64,000 nucleotides of DNA. Source: Haematococcus lacustris (taxonomy: Eukaryota; Chlorophyta; Chlorophyceae; Chlamydomonadales; Haematococcaceae). Positions within the stretch are counted from its first letter, which is position 1, and each line of letters opens with the position of its first letter. Position numbers and translations under genes: made by a program. Location: NCBI GenBank assembly GCA_030144725.1, contig JASKMD010000014.1:1955646-2019645 (forward strand), given 5' to 3'. A model generated the notes under the pieces. The model searched no databases. It was not told the origin of the DNA and saw only the letters and a list, made by a program, of their open reading frames with translations. This document shows, one piece after another, positions 43,667 through 63,162 of this stretch.

Positions 43667-43896
43667 GGCTCAAACTGGGAGGGACGGTGGCGAACAGCTA
43701 CACTAGCGGGCTCATTTAGCCATCAGGTACGCCACCCGGTGCCAGCAACCATGATGTGCTGGACTGTCGCGACCTGTGACCCATTTCATATACTTGCTGT
43801 GAGCACTTTGTTTAAACAAGCTTGTTCAGTGACGCCTCCCTGCATCACCCCAGCCGCCCCTTGTATCCCTACACCTAGTATTTGAACCAATCCAAG
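43667..43896. promoter_or_regulatory. 230-bp divergent promoter, separase / DNAAF1
   Basis: The two start codons (separase 43666 minus, DNAAF1 43897 plus) face away from each other across 230 bp. The interval contains a perfect 12-bp palindrome AACAAGCTTGTT at 43815-43826. No other factor site is identified. Confidence 0.65.
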
Positions 43897-46643
43897 ATGG
43901 CAAGCATGACGCGTGCCGCGCTGATGGACATTGTAAAAGAGCACAAGCTGTACAGAACTCCCGCTCTAAATGACAAACTATATTGCAATTTCAAAGGTTT
44001 TACGAACATCGCTGGCTTGGAGGAGTACACCGGGCTCCGCGCGCTCTTCCTGGAGGGAAATGCCATTGAATCCCTAGAGGGTTTATCCTCGCTCAAGGAG
44101 CTGCGCTGCCTGTGGGTGGCCCGTGGCAGCCTGACATGCTGCCTCTGACATGCCTAATTTGAAGCTACGGTGTCACCGCTGGTTGCCATCCTGCAGTTAC
44201 GCCCAGCAAAATGCGCTGACCCACATCAGTGGCTTGGAGGAACTGCAGCACCTGAACACCCTGAACATCAGCCAGAACCACATCTCCCACCTTGAGGGTT
44301 TGTCCTGCTGCCCCGAACTACAAACCCTCATCTGCACCAACAACCAGCTGCGCTCCGTGGATTCCATCTCTCACCTGGCGCACTGCACCAGCCTGCAGAC
44401 ACTGGACCTGCAGCACAATGACATCAGCGACCCAGGTGTCATGGACGTGCTGCGCCAACTGACGCAGCTGCGGTGCCTGTACCTCAAGGGGAACCCCGTG
44501 GTGTCAGCCATCCGCAACTACCGCAAGTCACTCATTGCAGCGCTGCCTGAACTCAAGTACCTGGATGAGCGGCCTGTGTTTGATGATGAGCGGCGCCTGG
44601 TGCAGGCCTGGTGGGTGCGGAGGCCAGGGGGACCTCGGCCGCCACCCTCCTCCCTTGCAATGCATAGGGTGCGAGGGGCAGCGTCTACATTCCATTCTAG
44701 GTTGGAGGCGTGGGGGAAAGGGCTTGGTTGAGCAGTATGGGGGCACAAAGGGGATGGTGAATTGGCTGGCTGGCTCAGATGCAGAACTGCTGGAAGCTCA
44801 CGTGGTCGCACGTGTCAGGTGTGAGGGGCAGGGGTGGTAAGGCGAGTTACAGCTGCCTAATGTGATGTCATGGAGCTGACTGATGTGGGGCAGCATGGGT
44901 GGTCATGCAGCCCGCCTTGCCCTGGGCTGGCTGCAAAACACGGAATGCAAGCCTAGGCCCTGCTTCCTGTCTGCAGGTCGCAGGGCGGGGTGGAGGCAGA
45001 GCGGCTGGAGCGGGCGGCCATCAAGGCAGAGGAACAGGAGGCACAGCGCCGCAACTTCGAGGCCATGCAGCAGATACGCCAGGAAGGCTGGCGCAAGGTG
45101 CGGCCTAGCACCCAGGCTTGACCTGGAAGGGGGCGCCTCCCCCCCTCCCTCCCTCCCTCCCCTCTCTTCCCTCCCCAACCCACCTTCTCCTTGCCTTCCT
45201 CCCCTGCTGCTCCCTCCCCCTTTCCCCTCTTACTTGCTCCCCGCTGCTCCCTGTGCTCCTCCTCCACGCTCTCTCTACTTCCTGCATTGCTTGCCTCTTA
45301 GAAGTGTGCAACCCTCCCAACCCATTCCTGCTGAAAGAGACCCGGCGCCCAGACTGTCGTGTGGCTACAGCCCGGTCACACAGCCTCACTTTGACGTGAA
45401 GCTGTGGTTGAGGTGCAGTGTGACGCGTCGTGTGACATGCGGAGTGACGTGTCGTGTGATGTGTGTGCCCCGCAGCGGCGTGCAGCCCTGGGATTGACCC
45501 CCGGTGACACCGACCCTGCCCTGGACGAGTTCAGCGACAGCGAGTACGAGTTTGAACGCGAACCGGAAGAGCTCGTGGCCGCGCGGGAGCGGCTGGCCGC
45601 ATTCACCGCCCGGCCGGGGGAGGAGGAGCCGCCCGGTGCGTCGCGATGAGCACCGTAACCGCATTTGTGTTGCCTGGTGTCGATTGTAGTGCCATGTTTT
45701 GCTTTCTTCTCTGTAGCATTACTGCTATGCTAGTTGCCACAGTAGCTGACTGCCACTGGCGTAGCCAGAGCCAAGCTGAGTAATCTACAAGAGAAGAGGA
45801 GCGGCATCCAGCAATAGTTTGCACCAACATGGAGGAGAATGGCTGACTAGACCCTGGCTTGCACTGGCTGGTGGACATGCGGCAGGGTGTGCTGCATGGG
45901 CATTGTGTGTGCTGGTGTGTAATGGGTGAGGGCTGTGGGAAGGAGGTGGTGGGCGGAGGGCCACCACTGCTGTCTCGACCACTCTTGCCTGACTTGCACC
46001 TGGCTCGTGCTCATGCTTGTGAAGCAACCTGCCTGTCCAGCAGCCTGCACTGCGCTGTGTGTGACTGGTGCCACTGTATGTGTGTTCTGCAGAGCTGAGC
46101 GTTGCCCGTAGCCAGCGAGCCGGGGCTGGGCTGCCCGTTGCGGAAGGCAGCTGGGCAGGTGCAGGCGCAGCACCGGGTGACCAGCAGCTGGGCCGTGTGC
46201 AGAGGGAGGAGGTGGATGCACAAGTCTACCTAGAGGCTGTCAGGGGCCACGCCCAGGAGCTTGCGGCACAGGGATGTGCTGAGCAGGGCAAGCAGCAGGA
46301 CCAGCAGCAGGGCCAGCAGGACCAGCAGCAGGGCCAGCAGGACCAGCAGAAGCTTGAGGGGAAGCAGTGGCAACAAGAGCAGGACCAGCAGTGCAGGCAA
46401 CAAGAGGCAGGACAACAGCATGAGGGGCTCGAGCGGCAAGAGGAGCAGGAGCGGCAGGGTTGTCAGCCACAACCCTTGCCGTGTGCTGCCACCATGGCGA
46501 ATCAGGAGGTACCAGCTGCCGACACTGCGGTGGCGTCGTCAGCACTACGTGCGCTTTGGGAATTTGCAGGAGATGCGACTGTCAGTAGTGGGCAGCAGTC
46601 TGTGGAAGGGGCTGGGGGGGTGGATCTGGCTGAGCTGGACTGA
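43897..46643 (+). CDS. ODA7: DNAAF1/ODA7, LRR dynein arm assembly factor
   Basis: Cytoplasmic leucine-rich-repeat protein (LRRC50) needed to preassemble axonemal dynein arms; its loss in Chlamydomonas gives the oda7 phenotype. Five exons: 43897-44111, 44197-44610, 44977-45097, 45476-45635 and 46093-46643. All have GT/AG borders and matching phases, giving 486 codons plus TGA. The start [20 protein letters not shown], then ALNDKLY and [19 protein letters not shown], is the DNAAF1 hallmark. LRRs follow to about residue 170 ([27 protein letters not shown]), then the LRR cap [28 protein letters not shown]. Exon 3 is a charged helix, exon 4 is acidic ([13 protein letters not shown]), and exon 5 is rich in Gln and Glu (DQQQGQQ repeats). 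ATG 43897 was chosen over 43906 because it is first; both are in frame. Confidence 0.93.
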
Positions 46644-46787
46644 GGTTGACCCTGATGCGGCATGTCAAGAAGGCGCTGCCAGTGCTGTCCATTGTGGCGC
46701 GGTGTTTGTCAAAAGACGGAATGGAACTGGCAGACGGCAACTGAATTGCAAGTTTTGATCCCTACAGCCCTCATGCAACTCATGAGT

Positions 46788-46823
46788 TGTAATCAAACAC
46801 AGGCTGCGAGATCGCTGTTGTAA
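46788..46823 (+). terminator. TGTAA polyadenylation signals of DNAAF1
   Basis: Two TGTAA pentamers (46788-46792 and 46819-46823) lie 145-180 bp after the stop. TGTAA is the standard poly(A) signal in volvocine green algae. Confidence 0.6.
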
Positions 46824-47464
46824 AGGCTACTGATAGTGTGCCTAGTGCCCACTTCAGCTCAGTCTTCTGGTGTGTGTGCCTCCAGGTCTACTACTAGCAA
46901 GTGCCCTACCCTACTCTATAGCTCTCACTCACACACATCCCCTTTGTGAGGGGTTTAGTTTCTTGTTTTCTTGGGTTGTATTGTTGGCTACCCCTCCCAT
47001 TGAACCACCAACCCCCCTAACGATAAGGGACAACGGCTTTTCCGGACTCATTTCTGCACCGATTCACACGCGGATTGAAGTGTCGGAGAGCGGCTGCGCT
47101 GAGGCACACGCTGAGCCGGTAGGGCATGTTGCCGGGTATCCGACCCTACCGAGCCTGCGGACTTGATGTACGTTAACCCAGTAGCAGTGAGTCCCTGTTC
47201 AACGCGATGGATAGTGCGCGATGTGCGAGGAGCCCGACCCCATGTCCAACATGATAATCAACATGCGCTGGCTCAGGGGCTCTGAAACTTGGAGGAGACC
47301 ACAGTAGGAGCACAGCAGTGGCAGCTGCAGCAATCCCTTGTTGCTTAGGCTCCAAAAGGTGGGCAAACACTCCTCCATGCTGCCCACTCTGTTGATGTCA
47401 GTCTTACAACCATCGAAGTGAATCGAAGTCTCCAGCCCTGCGTCACTAGCTAGGGAACCTATCT
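46824..47464. other. Non-coding gap with Fanzor-flank-like motif
   Basis: No gene recognised. At 46986-47010 it carries a 25-base sequence (beginning GGCTACCCC and ending TTGAACCACCA) that recurs, with one mismatch, just downstream of the Fanzor-like stub at 49.9 kb. TAAGGGACA follows in both copies. Confidence 0.7.
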
Positions 47465-49589
47465 GTGGACCCCCTGCTTCTTACGTGTGCACATGCCTGC
47501 AGCATGCTGATATCCAAGTATCACCCCTACAAGGGGAAGGGCGGGCATGCAGCACGCTGTGCTGTGTGTGTGAAGTCTATGCCAGCTAGCCGCACCGGCT
47601 GGGTGGAGATCCATGTGGAGGGGAAGGCAGCCGCCTACCGCTCTGGACAGAATTTACTAGCCATCGGCCAGGTCACAGACCAGATGTCTGAAGTCATCAT
47701 GGCTTGCGACAACGTGAAGCCCGCACTGATTCCACTAGCCCACAGGACTTGCGCTGAGGCTGCTGCGGCTGCGCATGCTGTGGGCCAGCGTCTGCAGGGG
47801 CAGGAGCCAGCCAGCCAGCTCCAGCCCATGCCCCGTCTCAGCTCCACACCCACGCAAGCACCTGCACAGCCTGGGCCAGCCCATGCGCCCTGCCCCCACC
47901 ATCTCCCAGACCAACCACCCTCGCACCCATCACAGCTGCAGGGGTCCAGCCAGCACCACCCGGCCCTGCCAGCACTGCTGCACCTACCGGGGCTCTCCAT
48001 CCTCACTAGGCCTGCCACCAACCCTGTGACCTCACCTGCCGTGGAGCAACAGCCCATCATGTGAGTGCCCCTGCTGGATGATGGGCTGACATGGCAAGCC
48101 AGCTGAACAACATCAGTTGCACACTCAGGTTGCAACCTGTTTCCACCCATTCCACCTAGCACCATTGTGAAAGCACCACTCGTCACACTCCTGTGTGTGG
48201 TTTCATGCAGACACACCAATGAGGAGCAGGACGAGCAGACCATGCCCCCAAGCATGCCCAAGCAGCAGCAGGACAGGGCCACCGCAAGGTGCGCTTTACA
48301 CTCCTTAGCAGATGCCAGAGTACATCAAGCACCACCGGTTGGCACATCACCAGCTGCAGGTTTTCCGTGAGCATCGTGAGGCCGTCAAGGCAGGCAAGGA
48401 TGGGAAGGTGGTTATTTCATGTGATTGGTCAGAGAAGCTGACTGTTGAGCGCAGCGTTGAGATCATGTCAGAGCACTGGCATGCACCGCAGATAGGCATT
48501 CTTGTTGCGTGTGCATACTTCAAGAACAAAGAGGGGGCCTACTATGAGCAGACCGTGTATGTGATGACAGATGGGAAGGAGCAGTCGGCAGCCATTACCC
48601 AAGCAGCAGTAAACCAGGTGGTGTGTTATTTGCTGGCAGAGCATGACATGGACATGAGGCAGTTGTATATGTGGTCTGATGGGTGTGCAGGGCAGTTCAA
48701 GGGCGCCCCAGCCATGCGACAGCATTGGGGTATGGCACAGAGGATCAGCGTGCCCCAGCAAGGCTCACCGTGCACGAGCAAGTGTGAGTCATCGGTGGTG
48801 TATGGAGCTGAGCACACAGGAGGTACAGCTTTGCAGTGCTCCACAGCGGGATGCACATGCCTTTCCCCGGCTCTATGAGCATGCACAGCTGCTTCTTTCC
48901 TGCTGCAGGGTTCCAGGTTGAGTGGTCACAGACTGCATGTGCATGTGCCCAATGCATGACCCCCGCACCAAGGGGTTTGTGTATGAGGCCCTCCATCACA
49001 AAGCCCTTTGTAGCCATGCCCATGTTCGATCAGAAGCGGGATGACAAGCATTGGGACGATGAGTGCCTCACCCTTATGTGCTCATTTGCACCAGACAGCG
49101 TGATGCAGCTGTGCACCTTGGGCGAGAAGGCTCGGTTTGAGGGGGTAACTTTCATTGATCGCACATGCACCAGATGCACAGAGGGGGTAGTGGATGACGC
49201 CATGCATTTCATCTTTGAGTGCACTGCCACGAGTTCCATCAGGGAGCAACCGGAGTTTGCCATGACTTTACAGAACAATAATGAGAACTTGCATGACTTC
49301 ATGTTGAGCCCATGTGCACCTTTGTTTGTGCACCTTGCTTTGAAGTGCGTTACAGAAAGTCCCGAACCCCTAGAGGGGGAGGGCGGCCTAGCAGCCTAAC
49401 GGCTGACGGCTTAAGCGGTGTAAGCCACATCATCATCAGCAGCTGTGCACCTTGGGCAAGAAGCTGAGCGTGAAGATGTTAAACGAGTATTGCAAGGCAG
49501 TGGGGTTGTGTGTGCCAGCCAACACATTGCGTGCTGACCTACGATACATGGTGCTGCAGCATTTAAATGAGCAGGCAGAGTGCGACTGA
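47465..49589 (+). mobile_element. Transposon-like gene: DDE-like core plus SAP-like tail, interrupted
   Basis: Decayed multi-exon gene resembling transposon-derived proteins. Part 1 (about 47490-47770) has paired cysteines (ARCAVCVKS), then GWVEIHVEGKAAAYRSGQNL, and may be a zinc-binding DNA-recognition domain. Part 2 starts after an acceptor at 48311 with MPEYIKHHRLAHHQLQVF. It carries two acidic motifs, VVISCDWSEK (about 48410) and MWSDGCAGQFKG (about 48670), spaced like the first two acids of an RNase H-like DDE core. Part 3 (from about 48910) ends SFAPDSVMQLCTLG at 49123. The frame resumes after the insertion at 49458 with KKLSVKMLNEYCKAVGLCVP...LRYMVLQHL, a SAP-like helix pair, stop 49587-49589. 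No terminal inverted repeats identified. Family unnamed here; function as a transposase is inference. Confidence 0.65.
49124..49457 (+). mobile_element. 5'-truncated non-LTR retrotransposon end with 19-bp TSD
   Basis: About 334 bp inserted in the last exon of the DDE/SAP gene. It encodes the Cys/His segment typical of the C-terminus of LINE-type reverse transcriptase proteins: IDRTCTRCTEGVVDDAMHF, then IFECTATSS...R (C-x2-C...H...C). Its own stop lies at 49397-49399. A short 3' tail ends in CATCATCATCA. The sequence GCAGCTGTGCACCTTGGGC occurs at 49105-49123 and again at 49439-49457, a perfect 19-bp target-site duplication. Removing the insert and one repeat restores the host reading frame. 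Confidence 0.85.
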
Positions 49590-49867
49590 GCTGGCTGTGT
49601 AAGATGACGTTGAGAAAATTGGGCTCCATGCGTAAAGTGTACCGCAGTGTACCGCAGCGGAGAACTCTGCATCCTGCGTTGTGGGTGTTGTGAAAGAGCA
49701 TTACAAAAGCCCATTGCGCAGAGCGAACCCGTTCGCGTGCCTGGCAGACTGCCGGGCACCGTAGGGTGCCAGCAGCTCGGGCGCGCAGGCGCAAGCGCAA
49801 CGCAAAGAAAAGGCGTTCCGCGTTAAAATGACATCTCAACTCTCACCAGGCACGCCGCAAAGTCAAA

Positions 49868-49903
49868 TGTCCCTTACGTGGTGGTTCAATGGGGGGGGTA
49901 GCC
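49868..49903 (-). repeat. Conserved motif downstream of Fanzor-like stub
   Basis: On the minus strand this reads GGCTAC, eight C, ATTGAACCACCA, then CGTAAGGGACA, starting about 12 bases after the Fanzor-like stop. A near-identical copy lies at 46986-47032 on the plus strand. It may be part of the element's right end or guide-RNA region. Confidence 0.6.
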
Positions 49904-49915
49904 TGTTGTAGCTGG

Positions 49916-50104
49916 CTATTGCCGCCACTTGCGCCGCCACTTGCGCAACAGGGCCTTGTCAGGCAGGTATACCCACTCTTGGCCTGGCCTGCCTCGCTTT
50001 GGCATGGCTGGGCGGCACAGCTCAGTGGGACGTGGCCCTGGGCCAACTGCGCAGCGGCGGATGTTTAGCGCGGCTGACACGTCCCGGCCAGGAAGGCATC
50101 CCAA
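49916..50104 (-). pseudogene. Fanzor/TnpB-like nuclease, C-terminal stub
   Basis: About 62 codons on the minus strand ending at TAG 49916-49918. The key motif is GRDVSAALNIRRC, matching the last RuvC segment (D-x-N/S-A-A-x-N-I) that ends TnpB, Cas12-like and eukaryotic Fanzor proteins; the Asp is a catalytic metal ligand. A basic tail follows (RPAMPKRGRPGQEW, then LLRKWRRKWRQ). The zinc ribbon and earlier RuvC motifs are missing: upstream the frame meets a stop near 50141. So this is a 5'-truncated remnant, not a working nuclease. Fanzors are transposon-borne RNA-guided endonucleases known from green algae, among other eukaryotes. Confidence 0.7.
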
Positions 50105-50571
50105 AGCTCTTGCGTCAAGTGGTCGGTGAGGTGGGCTAGCTTACACTTCCTGCCGCGGTCTTTCTACTCCTATCGCGGTCTTTCTACTCCGATCCGTGCC
50201 TCGCCGTCGCGGTCCTCAATGTCACTGCCTATGTCCTCCGACACTGGCCTAAGCACGGTCCTTCTTTTTTTAGCCATAGAAATCAAGAACGTGAAGCCAT
50301 CACACATACTAGAAATTGTCAGGTTTGTTCGTTACCTTTATATCTACCTATATTTATAGCGTTAACAGCATCAACACGTTAACAGCGTCGCTGAATACGT
50401 TAACATTGCATTGAACTGAACGTTAACATTTGAATTGCAGGCGGCGCGACTCATCTTAACGAATCACGGAATAATACTCGATATCGTAATCTTTGCCACC
50501 CGTTGTACCTGACAAGACCCGACCTGCGCCCCATATGCCCGTTAGAGTACCGTAGAGGACATAACTGAAAG
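50105..50571. promoter_or_regulatory. Upstream region of CAX gene with four CGTTAACA boxes
   Basis: CGTTAACA occurs at 50360-50367, 50377-50384, 50398-50405 and 50421-50428, four copies in 69 bp, 145-210 bp upstream of the CAX start. The core GTTAAC is palindromic. The region is also less GC-rich than its surroundings. A role as a repeated factor-binding site is inference. Confidence 0.5.
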
Positions 50572-59905
<9,334 letters not shown>

Positions 59906-62027
59906 CTCCGGGCAGTAGATCGGTTCTGCGGCACTGAAGTTGCCAGATTTGGGCATGCTTCTTTGTGAAGACAAGGCTAAATAGAGGAGAGTGAGAAAGC
60001 ATTCCAGTGCATGGCTGGAGTTGAGATGATGGGGGTGAGGTGGGGGTTGGGGGGGTATGGGGGGGAAGGGCAGAGAAGGGCGGGGCCATGCGAGACTCCT
60101 TTTCTTACTGTGGAGTTGCCATCAAGGCTATGGCCAATGCTCACGTGCACAACAAATGTCATGAGTGGCGCTGTCAGAAGTGGTGCGAGTGTGCAACCCT
60201 GCTCCACAGGTGTTTTGGTACCGCTAGTCAACTATCAGATTAGCTGCCCAAGACATGAGTTGGCCATTCTATCGGGCTGGATGGAGCTACGCCCCGCTGC
60301 TCTGACAAGCATAATGTTGGGTTGCCCTTAGCCTTTGTGCGGCCACACATCCTCGCCATCAGCGTCTTCTATATGCCACACCCTTCTGCGCCTGCTTTGA
60401 CCCCTCCTTGATCATGGCTGGAGTTCACATCACCTGCCTATCTGCTTTGCGCCTCTATGCTGGCCCAGCTACATATGCTGGCCATCCTTTAGGTCATCTG
60501 TGGTACGCGTTTGGCCCAGCTGCCCCGACCCACAGCATAAAGTCCATGACTTGCACGGAGATTACAAACTACGAGGCTCACAATACAGATATTATCTATG
60601 CCTGTGGTGACCAAGAACATGCATATGCCGTTTAGACTGGGTAAGCTGATCAGGGCGGCGGCTGGCCTGCTATCACACGCACGGCCTGCTATCACGCTAA
60701 ATTTTAAACCTCACTTCCCAGAGTCAGAGCCCCAACTCTCTTGAAAAGAGGGTGTGTCCTTTACACGAGGTTGATTTCTCGCTCAGGATGCCGATTGAGC
60801 ATCGAAGCACACCAGTGTGTAGAGGACTCGCTTGGCTACACGGAATGCCTGTCCTCAGCTCTATTGAATGTGTACATGATGCACTACGTGGGCGTGAACC
60901 TGGCATATATTTTGTGGGCAGATATCACCATGCACGCCTCCTCCACCCTCGACCTTCATAATGATGCCGTGATGACGCAAACTCAAGTATGTGTGCAATC
61001 GCGCTTTGTGTTGCGATGGCCGGAACAGCGAGTTTGAAACCTAAGAAGCTGAAATGCCTCTTTAACGCACCCACACCACTACTAATGCTGCGATTAGGAC
61101 AGCTGCATACTTCTTAGCATCGATTAGCTTTCACGCGTCATTTGTGTCGCTCGCGCTGTCACGCGTAAGACGGAGTAGTTGTATGCTCTAGCGGTTCAAC
61201 AAGACACTATGTGCACCCTTCACATTTGACTACAGTAGACTATGTGGCCTGATAGTCAAATTGACCGCGGGACTCTTCATACTCAAGCCTTTTCTGCCCG
61301 TTTCGCTGTCTACGCCCCGTATTCGTTGTAGCTAGAGCATGTGTGCATATGCGCAGTCTTCGTTCTGTCGCTAAAGCGGTTTCGGACGTCACCACCGGTT
61401 CGGTCCACGGTGCTCTCGGGCCACGGTCCACCAACTGTCAAATGCACTCCCACTCCCACCTGGCCCGACTCGCACCCCTAGGCAAGGCAAGGCCTCTACA
61501 CTTCATAGCGAAGCACCCAAGCAACACCACTATTCACATCCACATTGACCACTTGCATGCGCTGCCTGTACCAAGATGCCATGGCCTAGGTGCCACTGCC
61601 AAACCCCTTGCCCTCTCATTCAGACGTCCCTGTACTAGCATGGTTAGAGGCAGTAGAGGCGGAGGCAGCTTGCTTTAGCCTTTGCTTTAGCGACAACTTG
61701 TGTCATGCATGCCGCGACGTGCATACCACATTGGTTGGGTACAATAGATGAGCAACATATACTTGATGGCAAACAGGTAGCAAGACTGCAAGCACCCTTC
61801 CCAGGCAACTGCAACGTCCAACTGCACTCCCTCCCCGTACCACCAAACCGCACCACCTCATGGCGCAACATAACATGGCACAGTATGACACATGGCTGCC
61901 ATAGCTTGACCAGGCTACACAAGCAAGCACCAGGCATCACATAACTACCAAAAGGGAGAGTGACCTTAGGCAACACCCCCTGGGTCTGAGGAAAGAGCTG
62001 CTTTGGTACGCTGCTCAATGTGCTGCT
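59906..62027. other. Intergenic, no gene recognised
   Basis: More AT-balanced sequence without convincing homology. One short frame at about 60088-60210 (MRDSFSYCGVAIKAMANAH, then Cys/Trp-rich) ends at a good GT donor and could be a lone exon or transposon relic. Nothing else was supported. Confidence 0.5.
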
Positions 62028-63162
62028 TCACAAAGAGGGCCAAAGAGGGCCAGCAGCCAAGGGCGTAGGGGGGCCGGCAGCCAAGGGCGTAGGGGGGCCA
62101 GCAGCCAAGGGCGTAGGGGGGCCAGCAGCCAAGGGCGTAGGGAGGGCCAGGCAGCCAAGGTGGGGCAGGCGGGGGCCAGCAGCTGGGACGGCTGCACTTG
62201 CACAATACAGCACCACTTTGCCACTGGTGATGGTGCAACCATCCATCTGGATATGGATTGCTGGCGCTTGTCTCAGTTGGCCTGCGCATACGCACACACA
62301 TACACACACACACACATTCAGCTCAACTACACCTCTGGAACTACCTCATGGTAACACCACATGGCAACATCCCATGGTACTCACCCTCAAATGTGCGTTG
62401 AATGTGGCCAGTGAGCATCAGCTGGTGGCGACGTACTGTGGAAGGCCCAGCTTGAGGTTGAGGTGGGGCATCAGGGAACTCTGCAGCCGCCACAGCTGTG
62501 CGCAGGGGTCCAAGCTGCTGGCATGGCACGTTGGGCAAAGTCAACAGCGCCGCATTGCTGCATGCATAGGCTGCAGTGTAGGCTCCCGTCACAGTATCAC
62601 GCTCCTTGTGGCAAGGGGGGGGGGGGGACCTGCATGGCTGTTGCTGGGCTGGCTGCTTGTGTGCATGGCGGTGCACCCCACATGGCATGCCAGCGCTTCA
62701 AGGTGTAGAGTGACACCTCATTGCGTTGCAGCCAGGACATTTTGTCACGCACGTCCTTGGGCATGGCCCTCTTCGCTGTTGTTAGCTGGGCCCGCATGGC
62801 TGCCAGCTGGGTCCCCATGCTCCTGACCTTGCTCTTACATGCTGCCAGCTCTTGTTTTGCAGCTGAAAGTTCTGATCGGCAGCGATGCAAAGACACTTGC
62901 AAGCCAAGCACCTCGTTCTCAGACTGCTGCAGCGCTTGCTGGGACTGGTGCAATTGCTCTTGGCACACTTGCAGCTCTGTGGCGGTGCGCATACAGTCAG
63001 TCTGGCTAGAGCAAAGCTGGGATCTGGCCGCATCAAGTGCTGCCTCTGTGGCAGCCGCCGTTGACATGAGGATGCTGTTGTTGACGAGCTGCTGCTGCAC
63101 AGAGCACGTCCCTGAGCACCATTGGCCCTGATGGCCTTGGTGCGTTTGCTGATACCACCCAT
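62028..63162 (-). CDS. Spliced coiled-coil protein of unknown function
   Basis: Not recognised. Exon A (about 63100-62677) is an alpha-helical, Gln/Leu/Ser/Ala-rich coiled coil (VCQEQLHQSQQALQQSENEV) ending MPKDVRDKMSWLQRNEVSLY, then TLKRWHAMW. Exon B is 62570-62385 (ALLTLPNVPCQQLGPLR, ending HIQRTFEG). Exon C starts at 62281 (QLRQAPAIHIQMDGCTITSG) and runs into a Leu/Pro repeat, stop at 62028. The A/B and B/C joins have GT/AG borders and matching phase, which argues for a real spliced gene. The start is unclear: ATG 63162 opens MGGISKRTKAIRANG one base out of frame with the coil, so a frameshift, sequencing error or unusual splice is needed. It could be a multicopy element-borne gene. Confidence 0.5.
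62038..62160. repeat. 25-bp minisatellite, about four to five units
   Basis: Units of GGCCAGCAGCCAAGGGCGTA plus GGGGG, in the last exon of the coiled-coil gene. Translated on the minus strand they give repeated PTPLAAGP-like peptide. Confidence 0.9.

Noticed and set aside
60040..60243. Short Cys/Trp-rich frame (CHEWRCQKWCECATLL)
   Set aside because: Looks exon-like with a GT donor, but no partner exon or family could be recognised; left in the intergenic entry.
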